NCBI RefSeq assembly: GCF_042767895.1
Contig: NC_091570.1
Coordinates: 26,907,539-26,940,054, forward strand
Source of the DNA: Penaeus vannamei
Lineage: Eukaryota > Arthropoda > Malacostraca > Decapoda > Penaeidae
Length of the DNA stretch: 32,516 nucleotides
Reading direction: 5' to 3'
Notes under the pieces: generated by a model
The model's input: the letters and a program-made list of their open reading frames with translations, nothing else
Told to the model about the DNA's origin: nothing
The model's database searches: none
Shown: piece after piece, positions 11,641 to 24,342 of the stretch
Position numbering within the stretch: the stretch's first letter is position 1
How the letters are laid out: each line of letters begins with the position of its first letter
Position numbers and translations under genes: made by a program

Positions 11641-11810
11641 ATTACCTAACCTAACCTCAACCTAACCAACCTAGCCTAAACCTAACCTAACCTAAACCAC
11701 CTTACTTAACCTAACCTAAATAATCTAACTAACCTAACTTAAACCTAACCTAACCTAAACTAAACCTATCCTGACCTAAACTAACCCCAACCCTAACCTA
11801 AGCTAGGAGG
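11641..11810. repeat. Interstitial telomere-like (CCTAA)n tract
   Basis: Degenerate AACCTAACCT/CCTAAACCTAA units fill about 170 bp, the complement of the arthropod telomere unit TTAGG. Spacing varies between 5 and 7 bases (CCTAA, CCTAAA, CCTAAAT), so it is an old or short interstitial copy and not a chromosome end. Confidence 0.8.
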
Positions 11811-12430
11811 TATCAGGAGCGTGCTCACTGTCAAAATTAATTTTGTCTGTTATAAGAACAGAAAAACATTGTATAAATTCAACCAAACTTTACTTCTCGA
11901 TCTCCCGCAATCGTCTTTCTCATCTGCCCACAAATATGCGGTTAAAGATCGAACTAAATAACTTGCTATCTTTCGGCCACCTCTCCGTCGGCCTACTGTA
12001 ATTTACTTTATCGGGGATTGCTCATCTAGGCACCATTTTTAAAAAGTAATGCATACTTACCTTTGATCAAATATCCTTGTACAAAGAGAAACATCTATTT
12101 TTATACCGACATTGCATACACACACACACACCTGGCTACATCTTTTACACAGCAGTATTACGGAGCATTTTCTATAAGCCCCTCTTCCCGTTAGCTGAAC
12201 ACCCTGCCATAAGGGTCATAAAACCGCAGGTGAGTTTGATGTTCTCGTCAGTTGCAAGGGCCGTTGCAGGAGGAGCAGCGCGTTGGCTTGAGATGGCTCT
12301 GGATGGCTACAAAGACAACAGGACTTGTACTAGACTTGGCAAGCCCGTGGGAGGCGTCTGTCGTGTAGTGTCTGTTTTTGGCTGCTTGGTGTGTGTGTTT
12401 GTGTGCGTGTCTCAGTGTCTGTCTGTCTGA
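11811..12430. other. Unique-looking DNA, one possible small exon
   Basis: Ordinary-composition sequence without a recognised gene. Bases 12153-12229 are bounded by a good acceptor (TCTTTTACACAG) and a consensus donor (CCGCAG|GTGAGT) and are open in one frame across 77 nt, but the encoded peptide is not recognised. It is recorded here and not called as a gene. Confidence 0.4.
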
Positions 12431-12481
12431 ATGTCTCTCTCTCTCTCTCTCTCTCTCTCCCTCTCTCTCTACCTCTCGCTC

Positions 12482-12564
<83 letters not shown>
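12431..12564. repeat. (CT)n dinucleotide microsatellite
   Basis: Almost uninterrupted CT repeat with short CGCTCGCT interruptions near 12476-12494. One strand is pure polypyrimidine, so the tract can form triplex structures. Ser-Leu and Arg-Glu frames over it are artefacts. Confidence 0.97.
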
Positions 12565-12565
<1 letters not shown>

Positions 12566-12835
12566 ATACAAATAATTTTTTTTACCAATTTCATATCAAA
12601 AAGAGATTGTGTCTCCATTATCATTGATATAATCATTGACACATCTTTTATCATCAGTGTTATTATTACTATAATTACTGTTATCCTCATTATCATTATT
12701 AACATCATTTTTATTATCATTGTTAATGGTGAGGTTCTTACTTCATAATGATTCCTATTCTTATTATTAATACTGGTTTTACTATCATTATTATCATTTT
12801 TGTTATCTTAATTTTCATTATCATTATTGTCATTA

Positions 12836-12868
<33 letters not shown>

Positions 12869-13018
12869 GTTGTAGCAGTAAAAATATTTTTTTACATTAT
12901 CTGAATCATTATTACTATTACTATCCGCCATATACCAATATCTACGTAAGTACATGTACATACGTGAATACATAAAATAAGAAAATATGTACACACACAC
13001 ACACGCATACATATGCAT
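12565..13018. other. ATT-rich DNA between microsatellites
   Basis: From about 12640 to 12870 the sequence is TTATTATCATTATT-like and compositionally resembles the T-rich arm of the satellite, though no core is present. The rest is unremarkable AT-rich DNA with a short (CA)n at 12991-13004. No gene is supported. Confidence 0.5.
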
Positions 13019-13019
13019 A

Positions 13020-13100
<81 letters not shown>

Positions 13101-13200
13101 TTATATGGGGGATATATGTACACACACACACTCATACACACAAAGACACATAGACACAAAGACAAACACACGCCCAGACACACACACACGCCTACACACA
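13019..13200. repeat. (TA)n tract followed by CA-rich run
   Basis: About 63 bp of alternating TA at 13028-13090 leads through TTATATATTTATATGGGG into CACACA-rich sequence, which grades into the CCA block. The frames over it (Tyr-Ile repeats) are not genes. Confidence 0.95.
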
Positions 13201-16200
13201 TCCCTCCTCCACAACCATCACCACCACCACCATCCCCACTTCCACCACTAGCACCACCACCTACACCACCATCACAACCACTTCAACCACCACCACCACC
13301 ACCATTACCAATACTGCCACCACCAGCACCATTACCACCATTGCGACCACCAGCACCAGCACCTCCACCTCCAGCACCATCACCACCTCTACCACTACCA
13401 CCACCACTTCCACCACGAACACCGTCACCATCACCACCACCTCCACTACCAGCATCATTACCACCACCTCCACCACCAGCACCACCACTGCCACCACCAG
13501 CACCACTACCTCCACCACCATCACCACCACCTCCAACACCAGTAACACCACGACCACCTCCACACACGCACCATCACCACCTTAACCAGCACCACCTCCA
13601 CCACCATCACCATTACCACCACCACTACCACCACCACTTCCACCACGAGCACCGTCACCACCACCATCACCACCACCTCCATCATTAACACCACCTGCAC
13701 CACACGCACCATCACCACCACAACCAGTACCAGCACCTCCACCATCAGCACCATTACCACCACCAAGACCACCACCATTAAAACAGTGCCACCACCAGCA
13801 TCGTCACCAGCACCTCACCTACCAGCACTATCACCACCATCACCACCACCACAACCACCACCTCCACCACCAGCACCATTACCACCACCACGACCACCTC
13901 TACCGGCACCATCACCACCAGCACCATTACCACCACCACAACTACTTCCACCACCAGCACCACTACCTCCACCACCAGCATCATTACCACCAGTGCCCCC
14001 ACCAGCATCATCACCACCACCTCCACCACGAGCACCATTACCACGACTGCCACCACTATCACCACCACCTCTGCCACCAGTACCATTACCACCACTGCCA
14101 CCGCCAGCACCACCACATCCACCACCAGCACCATTACCACCACTGCAACCACCACCACTACCCCAACACCTCCACCACCACCACCTCCACCATTAAAACA
14201 CTGCCAACACCAGCACCGTCACCACCACCATCACTATCACCACCACCTCCACCACTAGTACCATCACCACCACCTTCACCACCAGCACCGGCACCTCCAC
14301 CACCAGCACCATTACCACCAGCACAACCACAACCACAAGCACCTCTACCATCACCAGCACAATCACCACCACCAGCACCGCCACCACCACCTGCACCATC
14401 ACCACAACCACCTTCACCACCAGCACCACCTCCACCACCAGCACCAGCAACATCACCACCACCAGCACCGTCACCACCACCACCACCAGCACTATCACCA
14501 CCACCACTATTAGCACCACCACCACCACCTTCAACACACGCCCGGCACCTCCACCACCACAACCACCTCTAGCATCACAAGCACCATCACCAACACCTCC
14601 ACCACCAGCGCCATCACCACCACCATCACCGCCACCACTACCTGCACCATCACCGCCACCACCACCTGCACCATCACCACAACCACCTCCACTACCACCA
14701 CTAGCACCACTACCTCCACCACCAGCACCTAAACCACCACTGCCACCATCATCATCACCAACACTATCACCACCACCAGCACCATTATCACCTCTGCCAT
14801 CACCAACACCATCACCGTCACCACCACCTTCACCACCAGCACCAGCACCACTAACACCACCACCGGCACCTCCACCACCACCACCATTACCACCACCAGC
14901 ACCATCACCACCACTGCCACCACCATCATCATCACCAACACTATCACCACCACTTCCACCACCATTACCAACACTGCCACTACCACCAGCACCATTACCG
15001 CCACTACAACCAGCACCACCACCTCCAGCACCATCACCACCACCGCCGCCACCACCACCTCTACCACCTCCACATCTACCACTACCACCACCACCTCCAC
15101 CACGAGCACCGTCACCACCACCACCAGCACCATTACCACCACCTCCACCACCAGCACCATCACCACCACTGCCACCACCACCTCCAACACCAGCACCACC
15201 ACGAACACCTCCACCACACGCACCATCACCACCACCACCAGTACCATTACCACCACTGTTACCACAAGCACCACCATCATCAGCACAACCACCTCCACTA
15301 CCAGCACCACTGCCACCACCAGCACCATTACCACCACTGCCACCACCAGCATCATTACCACCATCACCACCACCTTTACCACCACCATCACCTCCACCAC
15401 CACCAGCACCAACACCACCACCCCCACCTCTTCCACCACCGTCACCACCAACAATATCACGACCACCAGCACCACCACCTCCACCACGTCCACCATCAGC
15501 ACCAGCACCACCGCCATTACCACCTGCACCACCATTAAAACACTGTCACCACCAGCACCGTCACCACCACCTCCACCACCAGCACCATCACCATCGCCAC
15601 AACCACCACCTCCACCACCAACACGACCACCTCTACCATCACCAACGCCAGCACCACCATCACCATTACCACCACTCCCACCACCAGCGCCATTACCACC
15701 ACTGCTACCACCAGCATCATTACCACCACCGTCACCACCACCTCTAACACCAGCACTATTACCACCACCTTCACCATCACCACCACCTCCACCACCAGCG
15801 CCACCACTACCAGCACCACTTCCACCACCAGCACCACCACCACCTCCACCACTATCACAACCACTTCCAGCACCACCTCCAACACCAGCACCATTACCAC
15901 CACTGCCACGACCAACACCATCACCTACACCACCCGCACCAGTACCAACACTGCCACCACCAGCTCCAGCACCATTACCACCCCTGCCACTACCAGCACC
16001 ATTACCACCACTGCCACCAATAGCACCCCCACCTTCACCACCAGCACCGTTCCCGCCGCCGCAACCAGGACCAGCGCCACCACCATTAAAACACTGCCAC
16101 CACCAGCACCATCAACACCACCTCCACTCCCAGCACCAGCACTACCACCACCGCCAACACCACCTCCACCACCATTAAAACACTGCCACCACCACCTCCA

Positions 16201-19200
16201 CCACCAGCACCACCACCATAAACACCACCACCTGCACCACAACCACTTTCACCACCAGCACCATCACCACCACCTCCACCACCAGCACCATTACCACCAC
16301 CTCCACCACCACAACCATTACCACCAATGCCACCACCTTCACCATTACCACCACTGCCACCTTCACCACCAGTACCATTACTGCCACCACCGCCTCTACC
16401 ACCATCACCACTGCCAGCACCGTCACCACCACCTGCACCACAACCACTTCCACCACCTCCACCACCAGCACCATACCCACCACCTCCACCACCAGCACCA
16501 TTACCACCACCTCCACCACTACAACCATTACCACCAATGCCACCACCTTCACCACCAGCACCATTACCACTACCAGCACCATTACCACCACTACCACCAC
16601 CACCTCCACCACCAGCACCATTACCACCACTGCCACCACCACCACCATTACCGCCACCACCACCTCTATCACCATCACCACTGCCAGCACCGTCACCACC
16701 ACCAGCACTATCACCACGTCCACCACCATCACCTCCACCTCCACCAATATCACCATCACCGCCAACACCACCTGCACCAACACCTCCACAGCCATCACCA
16801 CCAGCACCACCTCCACCACCATCACAACCACTTCCACTACCACTGCCACCACCACCAACGGCACCTCCACCACCAGCACCATTACCACCACCATCATCGC
16901 CGCCACTACCACCAGCACCATCACCACCACCAACTCCACAAACAGCACCAGCGCCACCTCCACCACCATAACCACCACCTCCGCCACCAACGGCAGCACC
17001 ACCGCCAGCGCCAGCGCCACCAACAGCACCACGACCACCACCATCATCACCACCACCACCACCTCCATCACCAGCAATAGCACCACAACCTCCATCACCA
17101 CCACTTCCACCATCACCACCACTATCACAATCACCACCACCTCCACCATCACCACCAGCCCCATCACCACCACCTCCACCACCATCTCTACCACCACCAC
17201 CACCACCTCCATCACCAGCAACAGCGCTACAACCTCCATCACCAACAGTTCCACCACCACCATCACCACAAACACCTCCACCACCATCACCAACACCAAC
17301 ACCAGCACCATTACCACCACCACCACCAGCGCCATCACCACCACTACCTCCACCATCACCACCAACACCATTACAACCATCACCACCACCGTCACCACCT
17401 ACACCTCCATCACCATCACCTACACCACCAGCTCCATCGCCAGCACCTCCACCACCAGCATCGTCATCACCAACACCATCTCCACCACCAGCACCACCAC
17501 AACCACCAACTTCACCATCATCACTAACACCACCACCACCACCACCATCACCATCACCACCTCTACCACAACCTCCACCACCTGTAGCAGCAACACCACC
17601 TCCACCACTTCCACCATCATCACCAGCACCATCATCATCATTATCACCACCAGCACCAGCACCACCACAACCTCCAGCACCAGCACCACCACCACCATCA
17701 CCACCTCCAGCACCAGCACCATCACTAGCACCACCACAACCACCACCTCCACCACAAGGAACAGCACCACCAAAACCACCACCTCCACCACCTTCACCAC
17801 CACCAGCACCGGCACCTCCACCAGTACCACCACCTCCACCACCAGCACTATCACCACCACCTTCACCACCACCAGCACCGGCTCCGCCACCACCTCTACC
17901 ATCACCAGCAGCACCATCACCACTACCACTACCTGCACTTCCACCAACAGCACCTCCACCACCAGCACCATTACCACCAATGCCAGCACCATCACCACCA
18001 CCTCCAGCACCATTACCACCACTGCCACCACCAGCACCACTACCGCCACCACCACCTCTATCACCAGCACCACCACCTCCACCACCAGCACCACCACCAC
18101 CACCGGCACCTCCACCACCAGCACCATTACCACCACCACCAGCAACAGCACCATCATCACCGTCACTACCACCAGCACCATCACCACCACCACCTCCACA
18201 AACAGCACCAGCGCCACCTCCACCACCATAACCACCACCTCCGCCGCCAACAGCAGCATCACCGCCAGCGCCAGTGTCACCAACAGGACCACGACCACCA
18301 CCATCACCACCACCACCACCTCCATCACCAGCAATAGCACCACAACCTCCACCATCACAAGCATCACCACCTCCACCACCAGAACCATCACCACCACCTC
18401 CACCAACAGCACCACCGCCACCTCCACCACCATCGCCACCACCACCACCACCACCAGCGTCACCACCATCACCAACACCAGCACCACCTCCACCACCACA
18501 ATAGCACCACAACCTCCACCATCACAACCACCACCACCTCCACCACCAGAACCATCACCAACAGCACCACCGCCACCTCCACCACCACCACCACCGCCAG
18601 CGCCACCACCACCGCCAGCGTCACCACCATCACCAACACCAGCACCACCTCCACCACCAGCACCATCACCACCACCTCCACCACCAGCACCATTACCACC
18701 AATGCCAGCACCATCACCACCACCTCCAGCACCATTACCACCACTGCCACCACCAGCACCACTACCGCCACCACCACCTCTACCACCAGCACCACCACCT
18801 CCACCACCAGCACCACCACCACCGCCATCACCACCTGCACCACCACCACCACCTCCACCACCATCACAACCACTTCCACCACCACTGCCACCACCACCAC
18901 CGGCACCTCCACCACCAGCACCATTACCACTACCACCAGCAACAGCACCATCACCACCACCACCTCCACAAACAGCACCAGCGCCACCTCCACCACCATA
19001 ACCACCACCTCCGCCACCAACAGCAGCACCACCGCCAGCGCCAGCGTCACCAACAGGACCACGACCACCACCATCACTACCACCACCACCTCCATCACCA
19101 GCAATAGCACCACAACCTCCACCATCACAACCACCACCACCTCCACCACTAGAACCATCACCACCACCTCCACCAACAGCACCACCGCCACCTCCACCAC

Positions 19201-21056
19201 CACCACCACCGCCACCACCACCACCGCCAGCGTCACCACCATCACCAACACCAGCACCACCTCCACCACCAGCAATAGCACCACAACCTCCACCATCACA
19301 ACCACCACCACCTCCACCACCAGAACCATCACCAACAGCACCACCGCCACCTCCACCACCACCACCACCACCACCGCCAGCGCCACCACCACCGCCAGCG
19401 TCACCACCATCACCAACACCAGCACCACCTCCACCACCAGCACCACCACCTCCACCACCAGCACCATTACCACCAATGCCAGCACCATCACCACCACCTC
19501 CAGCACCATTACCACCACTACCACCACCAGCACCACTACCGCCCCCACCACCTCTACCACCAGCACCACCACCTCCACCACCAGCACCACCACCACCGCC
19601 ATCACCACCTGCACCACCACCACCACCTCCACCACCATCACAACCACTTCCACCACCACTGCCACCACCACCACCGGCACCTCCACCACCAGCACCATTA
19701 CCACTACCACCAGCAACAGCACCATCACCACCACCACCTCCACAAACAGCACCAGCGCCACCTCCACCACCATAACCACCACCTCCGCCACCAACAGCAG
19801 CACCACCGCCAGCGCCAGCGTCACCAACAGGACCACGACCACCACCATCACCACCACCACCACCTCTATCACCAGCAATAGCACCACAACCTCCACCATC
19901 ACAACCACCACCACCTCCACCACCAGAACCATCACCACCACCTCCACCAACAGCACCACCGCCACCTCCACCACCACCGCCAGCGCCACCACCACCACCG
20001 CCAGCGTCACCACCATCACCACCACTACCTCTACCACTACCACTTCCATCACAAGCAACAGCACCACAACCTCCACCACCAGCACTATCACCACCTCCAC
20101 CGCCAGCACCATCACCACAACCACCTCCACCTGCACCTCCACCACCACCATTACCACCACTACCTCCACCACCACCATCACCACCAGCAACATTACTACC
20201 ACTACCACCTACACCATCACCACCAGCGCCATCACCACCACCTGCACTATCACCACCATTACCACCACCACCACTTGCACCATCACCACCACCTCCATCA
20301 CCACCACAACCTCCACCACCAGCAACACCACCGTCATCACCAACGCTACCTCCACCACCAGCACCATCGCTAGCACCGTCATCACCACCACCACCTCCAC
20401 CACCAACACCACCACAATCACCGACTTCACCATCATCACCAACACCACCACAACCACCACCTCCACCACCAGCAGCAGTACCATTACCACCATCATCACC
20501 ACCTCTATCACCAGCACCATCACCACCTCTACCATCAGTACCAGCACCACCATCTCCACCATCATCACCAGCACCAGCACCACCAGCAGTCTCACTACCA
20601 CTTCCACCTCCAGTAACAGCACCACCACCATCATCACCTGTACCAGCACCACCTCCACCTCCAGTAACAGCACCACCACCGTCATCACCAGCACCACCAT
20701 CTCCACCACCACAACCTCCACCACCAGCACCACCACCTCCACCACTACCACCGTCATCACCAGCACCACCACCTCCACCACAAGCAACAGCACCACCACC
20801 ACCTCCACCGCCATCACCACCTCAACCACCAGCACCATCACCTCCATCACCACCACCAACTCCACCATCACCACCACCTCCACCATAACCACCAGCACCA
20901 GCACCACCAGCAGCACAACCACCAGCACCATCACCACCTCCACCTCCAGCACCATCACCATCACCACCTCCAGCACCATCACCATCACCATCACCTCCAG
21001 CACTATCACCATCACCATCACCACCATCACCATCACCACCACCACCTCCACCACCA
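13201..21056. repeat. 7.9-kb CCA/ACC-derived repeat block
   Basis: The plus strand is almost entirely C and A with scattered T and rare G, built from CCA, CCACCACCT, CCAGCACCA, ACCATTACC and similar variants. The minus strand is G/T-rich with dense GGT/GGA runs. Outer parts (13.2-16 kb and after 20.2 kb) carry more ATT and ATC variants, while the centre is purer CCN. Every frame in the same phase as the repeat is open for hundreds of codons on one or both strands (Pro/Ala, Val or Gly), including 808 and 579 codons on the minus strand. I read none of these as genes. It is one of the longest simple-sequence blocks one could meet in an assembled contig. Confidence 0.95.
17420..20000. repeat. Higher-order repeat of about 770-774 bp inside the CCA block
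   Basis: The landmark CCACAAACAGCACCAGCGCC occurs at 18196, 18966 and 19740, spaced 770 and 774 bp, with a diverged copy at 16936. Between the last two copies the sequence is nearly identical: the plus frame at 18702-19001 and the one at 19476-19775 encode the same 99 residues. The copy starting near 17980 lacks a 48-bp segment present in the next two. Secondary landmarks (CAATAGCACCACAACCTCC) also recur in register. This is segmental duplication within a simple repeat. Confidence 0.85.
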
Positions 21057-21350
21057 CGAACCCCTAGCAGAGAACATGTCCCTTGAATAGCATTCTTCTG
21101 TTCACCTGCAGAGATAGAAATGTACACACCAACCCGAACAGTTATACTAGCTGTTATATACCTGAAAATGTCTTGTATCTGTATAGCCGTAGTTTTGTGA
21201 GAGAGGGACGGAAAATGGTATAAGATATACACATAAGGGAAGTAGGTTTTCTGCCAGAAGATTAGGGAGGTAGATGGTAGAATGGAAAGGATGAAGAAGC
21301 AGATATAAAGGACTTTTGTAATGTCTAGGGTTATTTCATTTAAGAAGTTT
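21057..21350. other. Unique-looking DNA after the CCA block
   Basis: The CCA block ends abruptly at CCACCACGAACCCC and normal mixed sequence follows. No coding region, RNA gene or mobile-element end is recognised. Confidence 0.5.
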
Positions 21351-22073
21351 TGTTATGATAATGATAATAATATTGATATCATTATTATTATTGTTATTAT
21401 CATTGTTATAGTTATTGTTTTTATAGATATTGTTTTTATTGTAATAATCACTGCTATTATTATTATTTATTGTTAGTATTTTTTAGCAACATCATTATTA
21501 TCATTATGATATTCTTAGTACTGTTTTTATTATTAGTTTTCTTATTTTTACATGATTGATCAAAGTTACAATGATCATTTTATATTATTATTGTTCCTAT
21601 TATAATCATTATTATTGATGGATGCATGGGTATGAAAGTACACATAGGTGCATGCACAAGTACAATCACACATGTAATATACAGAACTGAACCCTTGTAA
21701 GTAGGTAGATAGGTAGGTAAATAGGTGGGATTTGAATATATGAACATTTTAATGTGATTTAAGGACAAGTGAGGGAATGACTGGTCGCCAGCAAATGAAC
21801 CGCTGAACAAAGGAATAAGAAGACAGATAAGATAATGAAAAACCTGGAGGGGCACAGGGATGAACAGACAGACATTGGGAATAAATGGACAAATAAGGGG
21901 AATGGATGGCACTGAAGCTCTCACTTTCCTTTTTCCCTTTCTTTCCAACTCCTTTTCCTACACTTCCTCAGTTTTATTCCCCACCTTTTCCACTTCCCTT
22001 CCTTACCCTTGCCTTCCTTAACTTCCACGCCTTTGCCTTCTCCCCCTGTTACTTCGCCTTTTCCTTCCAGCTG
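21351..22073. other. ATT-rich then pyrimidine-rich spacer
   Basis: Bases 21351-21615 are ATAAT/ATTATT-rich and resemble satellite arm composition without a core. At 21697-21728 there is a short GTAG/GTAA tandem run. From about 21920 to 22073 the plus strand is strongly C/T-rich. The open frame that crosses this segment becomes retrotransposon-like only from about 22074. Confidence 0.5.
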
Positions 22074-24294
22074 GACTTCCCTATGCCAGATTTTACGCTA
22101 ACTAGACAAGTCTTCTTAAAATCTAGAATTAACTGGAATGGTGTCTACCATGCTTTTAATAGCATTGTTTGGCGAAATGTTTACAATGCTCCTTGTCCTG
22201 TTAAAGCTTTTAATTTGTTATTGTTGGACATCATAACGAAGTTTGTACCCAGCAAAACTCTGAAATCTCGTTCACATGATAAAGCATGGTTTAATGGACG
22301 GTGTCACCAGGCTTATAGGGACAAACATGCTGCCTACAATCTCTGGTCTGCTAACCGTACTCGTCTTTGTTAGGAGAATTATGTTGCCATGCGAAATACA
22401 GCAACTAATATTTATAAGGAGGCTAAATCTGAATACAATGCTCACTTGAAAGTTCTCTCACAAGCCTCACAGCCGCATAAATGGTGGTCAACACTAAAAA
22501 CATCTCTGTTTGGTCTTGAGTCTTCCATTCCTCCTTTAATGAAACCTGATGGTAGTGTTACGTATAGTCCGTTTGAGAAAGCTACCTTGTTAGCAGATTG
22601 TTATATTTCAAAACAAAGTTTAGAAGATATTGAACTTCCTCCTTCATTTCACCCATTGCCATGCTTTAATTCATTTGCTTTCAGGTCCTCTGAAATCAAG
22701 TATCTGTTATCTGAACTCGATGAATATGGTGGAGTAGACCCTAATGGCTTGTTTCCTTTGATTTTAAAAAGACTAAATGGCCAATTAGCTCCTAAATTAG
22801 CCGTAATCTTACGCATTTTAGTTCGTAAAGGGTCATTTCCAGAGTGCAGGCGCTTTGGTAATGTTACCCCTATTCCCAAGGGCCCACTACAGTCTTCGCC
22901 TACTGAATATAGGCCCATTTCAATTACACCAATTCTATCCAAGGTTTTTGAACGTTTGCTGATCAAACGTCTTTCTGTACATTTGAGACCGTTTCTTCCA
23001 GAGACTCAGTTTGGATTTAGAAAGGGACTCGGCTGCAATGATGCATTGCTTATGTTGGTGCATGAAATGCAGTCTGCTTTAGGGTCATGAGTCAAGACTT
23101 ATCTCGCTGGATTTTAGTGCAGCTTTTGACACTGTTAATCACAAGGGTTTGATATTCAAGTTACAGTCTTTTGGTGTAGGTGGTAATGCTTTAAGTATTT
23201 TAACTGAATTTTTAACTGGTAGGCGTGTTCATGTTGATGGTAGTTTTAGCTCGTATTCTCATGTATCTTCTGGGGTTCCTCAGGGTAATGTTCTTGGCCC
23301 TTTGCTCTTTATCTTATATACAAGCGATATGTGGTCTGGCATTACTAATAAAATGTTGGCATATGCTGATGATACTTTTCTCTATGCTGATATTCCTTCT
23401 CCGGCAACGAGGCAAATAGTAGCTGACAGTCTCACTGTAGACCTGATGATGATTCAATCGTGGTGCTCTCGGTGGGGCATGAAATTAAATCCTAATAAGT
23501 CTAAAGAAATGATTGTGAGTCGGTCTCGAACGCAGTTGCCTCAGCATCCAAGTCTGCTGATTAATGGAGTCTTAATCACTTCGGTGAATAACTTGAAGCT
23601 CTTAGGTGTAACCTTTGATTCAAAGCTTACATTTGAATTGCATATTAGGAACATGGCCCGGGCAATTTCATCAAAGTTAGGCATCATTCGCAAGTGCAAG
23701 AAAATCTATGAAGATGACAACATTACACGTAGGTGCTCATTTTCTTTTATTCTGCCTCATTTTGAGTATTGTTCTTCTGTGTGGTTATCTGCTGCAGACT
23801 CACACTTAAGACTACTTGATCGTTCTTTTAATTCCGTTACATTTCTCCTGTCTAACTTAAATTTGGACATCGGACATTGTAGAATTATTGGGGCTTTTTC
23901 AGATTTATACAAGATTGTAACTGTTAATTCACATCCCCTCTATAAGTTTTTTAGCTGATTTTTATCAATCTGCAAGAATTACAAGAAGTTCTATGACCCT
24001 CAATTCAAAGACATTTGATGTAAATCGATCGTCTACAAGTCAGTTTTCTAGATGCTTTTTTACTGCTATTTGTAGACTTTGGAATAGATTGCCTTCAGAG
24101 ATTATAACTTCGACTCTTGATGAATTTAAAACGTCAGCTAACATGTTTTTCTTACGTAATTAGCTGACTTTCTTTTTTCATTCTTTCTTAGCTGTATCTT
24201 GACCTGCAGTAACACCTTTGGTGGTATAAATCTCGATTTTTTCAGTGTGGCTCATTATACAGCTTAATATAATAATAATAATGATAATAATAAT
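22074..24294 (+). mobile_element. 5'-truncated non-LTR retrotransposon
   Basis: The insert carries the linker after the endonuclease domain, the full reverse transcriptase and the C-terminal tail, but no ORF1 and no endonuclease, as expected of 5' truncation during target-primed integration. It ends with a short 3' UTR and a TAATAATAATAATGATAATAA-type tail (24266-24294), the tail type seen in several I/Jockey/CR1-related clades. It lies in the same orientation as the myosin exons, and the tail stops 48 bp before the exon at 24343. I could not find a clear target-site duplication. Clade assignment needs a tree; a Jockey/CR1-like affinity is only inference. Confidence 0.85.
22080..24163 (+). 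pseudogene. Retrotransposon reverse transcriptase, broken
   Basis: Four pieces are read in order. The first (to the TAG at 22371-22373) is the pre-RT linker. The second continues in the same frame to a TGA at 23088-23090 and includes PIPKG, YRPISITPILSKVFERLL and QFGFRKGLGCNDAL, the RT fingers. The third resumes one frame over from 23089: LDFSAAFDTVNH (palm motif A), SGVPQGNVLGPLLF, then AYADDTFLYAD with the YADD catalytic box at 23362-23373, and LKLLGVTFD. The fourth starts near 23954 after another frameshift in a T run (23946-23952) and ends RLWNRLPSE ... at the TAG at 24161-24163, a typical tail of this class. One stop plus two frameshifts make it nonfunctional as it stands, although motifs A and C are intact, so the copy is not very old. 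Confidence 0.9.
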
Positions 24295-24342
24295 CCCATT
24301 GTCTTCTTCCCTTGCCTTACCCGTGGTCCGTCCTCCCCAAAG

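Noticed and set aside
12040..12070. U1 snRNA-like ATACTTACC on the plus strand, or a minus-strand donor AAAGGTAAGTATG
   Set aside because: The match to U1 ends after the 5' end motif and no stem-loops follow. As a donor it has no recognisable minus-strand exon beside it.
12987..13688. 233-codon frame starting THTH/YIYI and turning Pro-rich
   Set aside because: Runs through CA, TA and CCA microsatellites in turn; each section is the translation of the tract beneath it.
16086..18512. 808-codon minus-strand frame, Gly/Ala/Asp-rich, resembling a glycine-rich protein
   Set aside because: It lies wholly in the CCA repeat, where long frames are open in parallel in other phases and strands. There is no signal peptide, no unique segment and no gene structure. 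An open frame is expected when the repeat unit is three bases.
18469..20208. 579-codon Val-rich minus-strand frame
   Set aside because: Another phase of the same repeat (GTG/GTT/GTA), with no domain or biased substitution pattern.
21906..22073. N-terminal part of the open frame before the retrotransposon linker (SFFPFFPTPFPTLPQF-like)
   Set aside because: It is translation of a C/T-rich spacer in frame by chance; retrotransposon similarity starts only around 22074.
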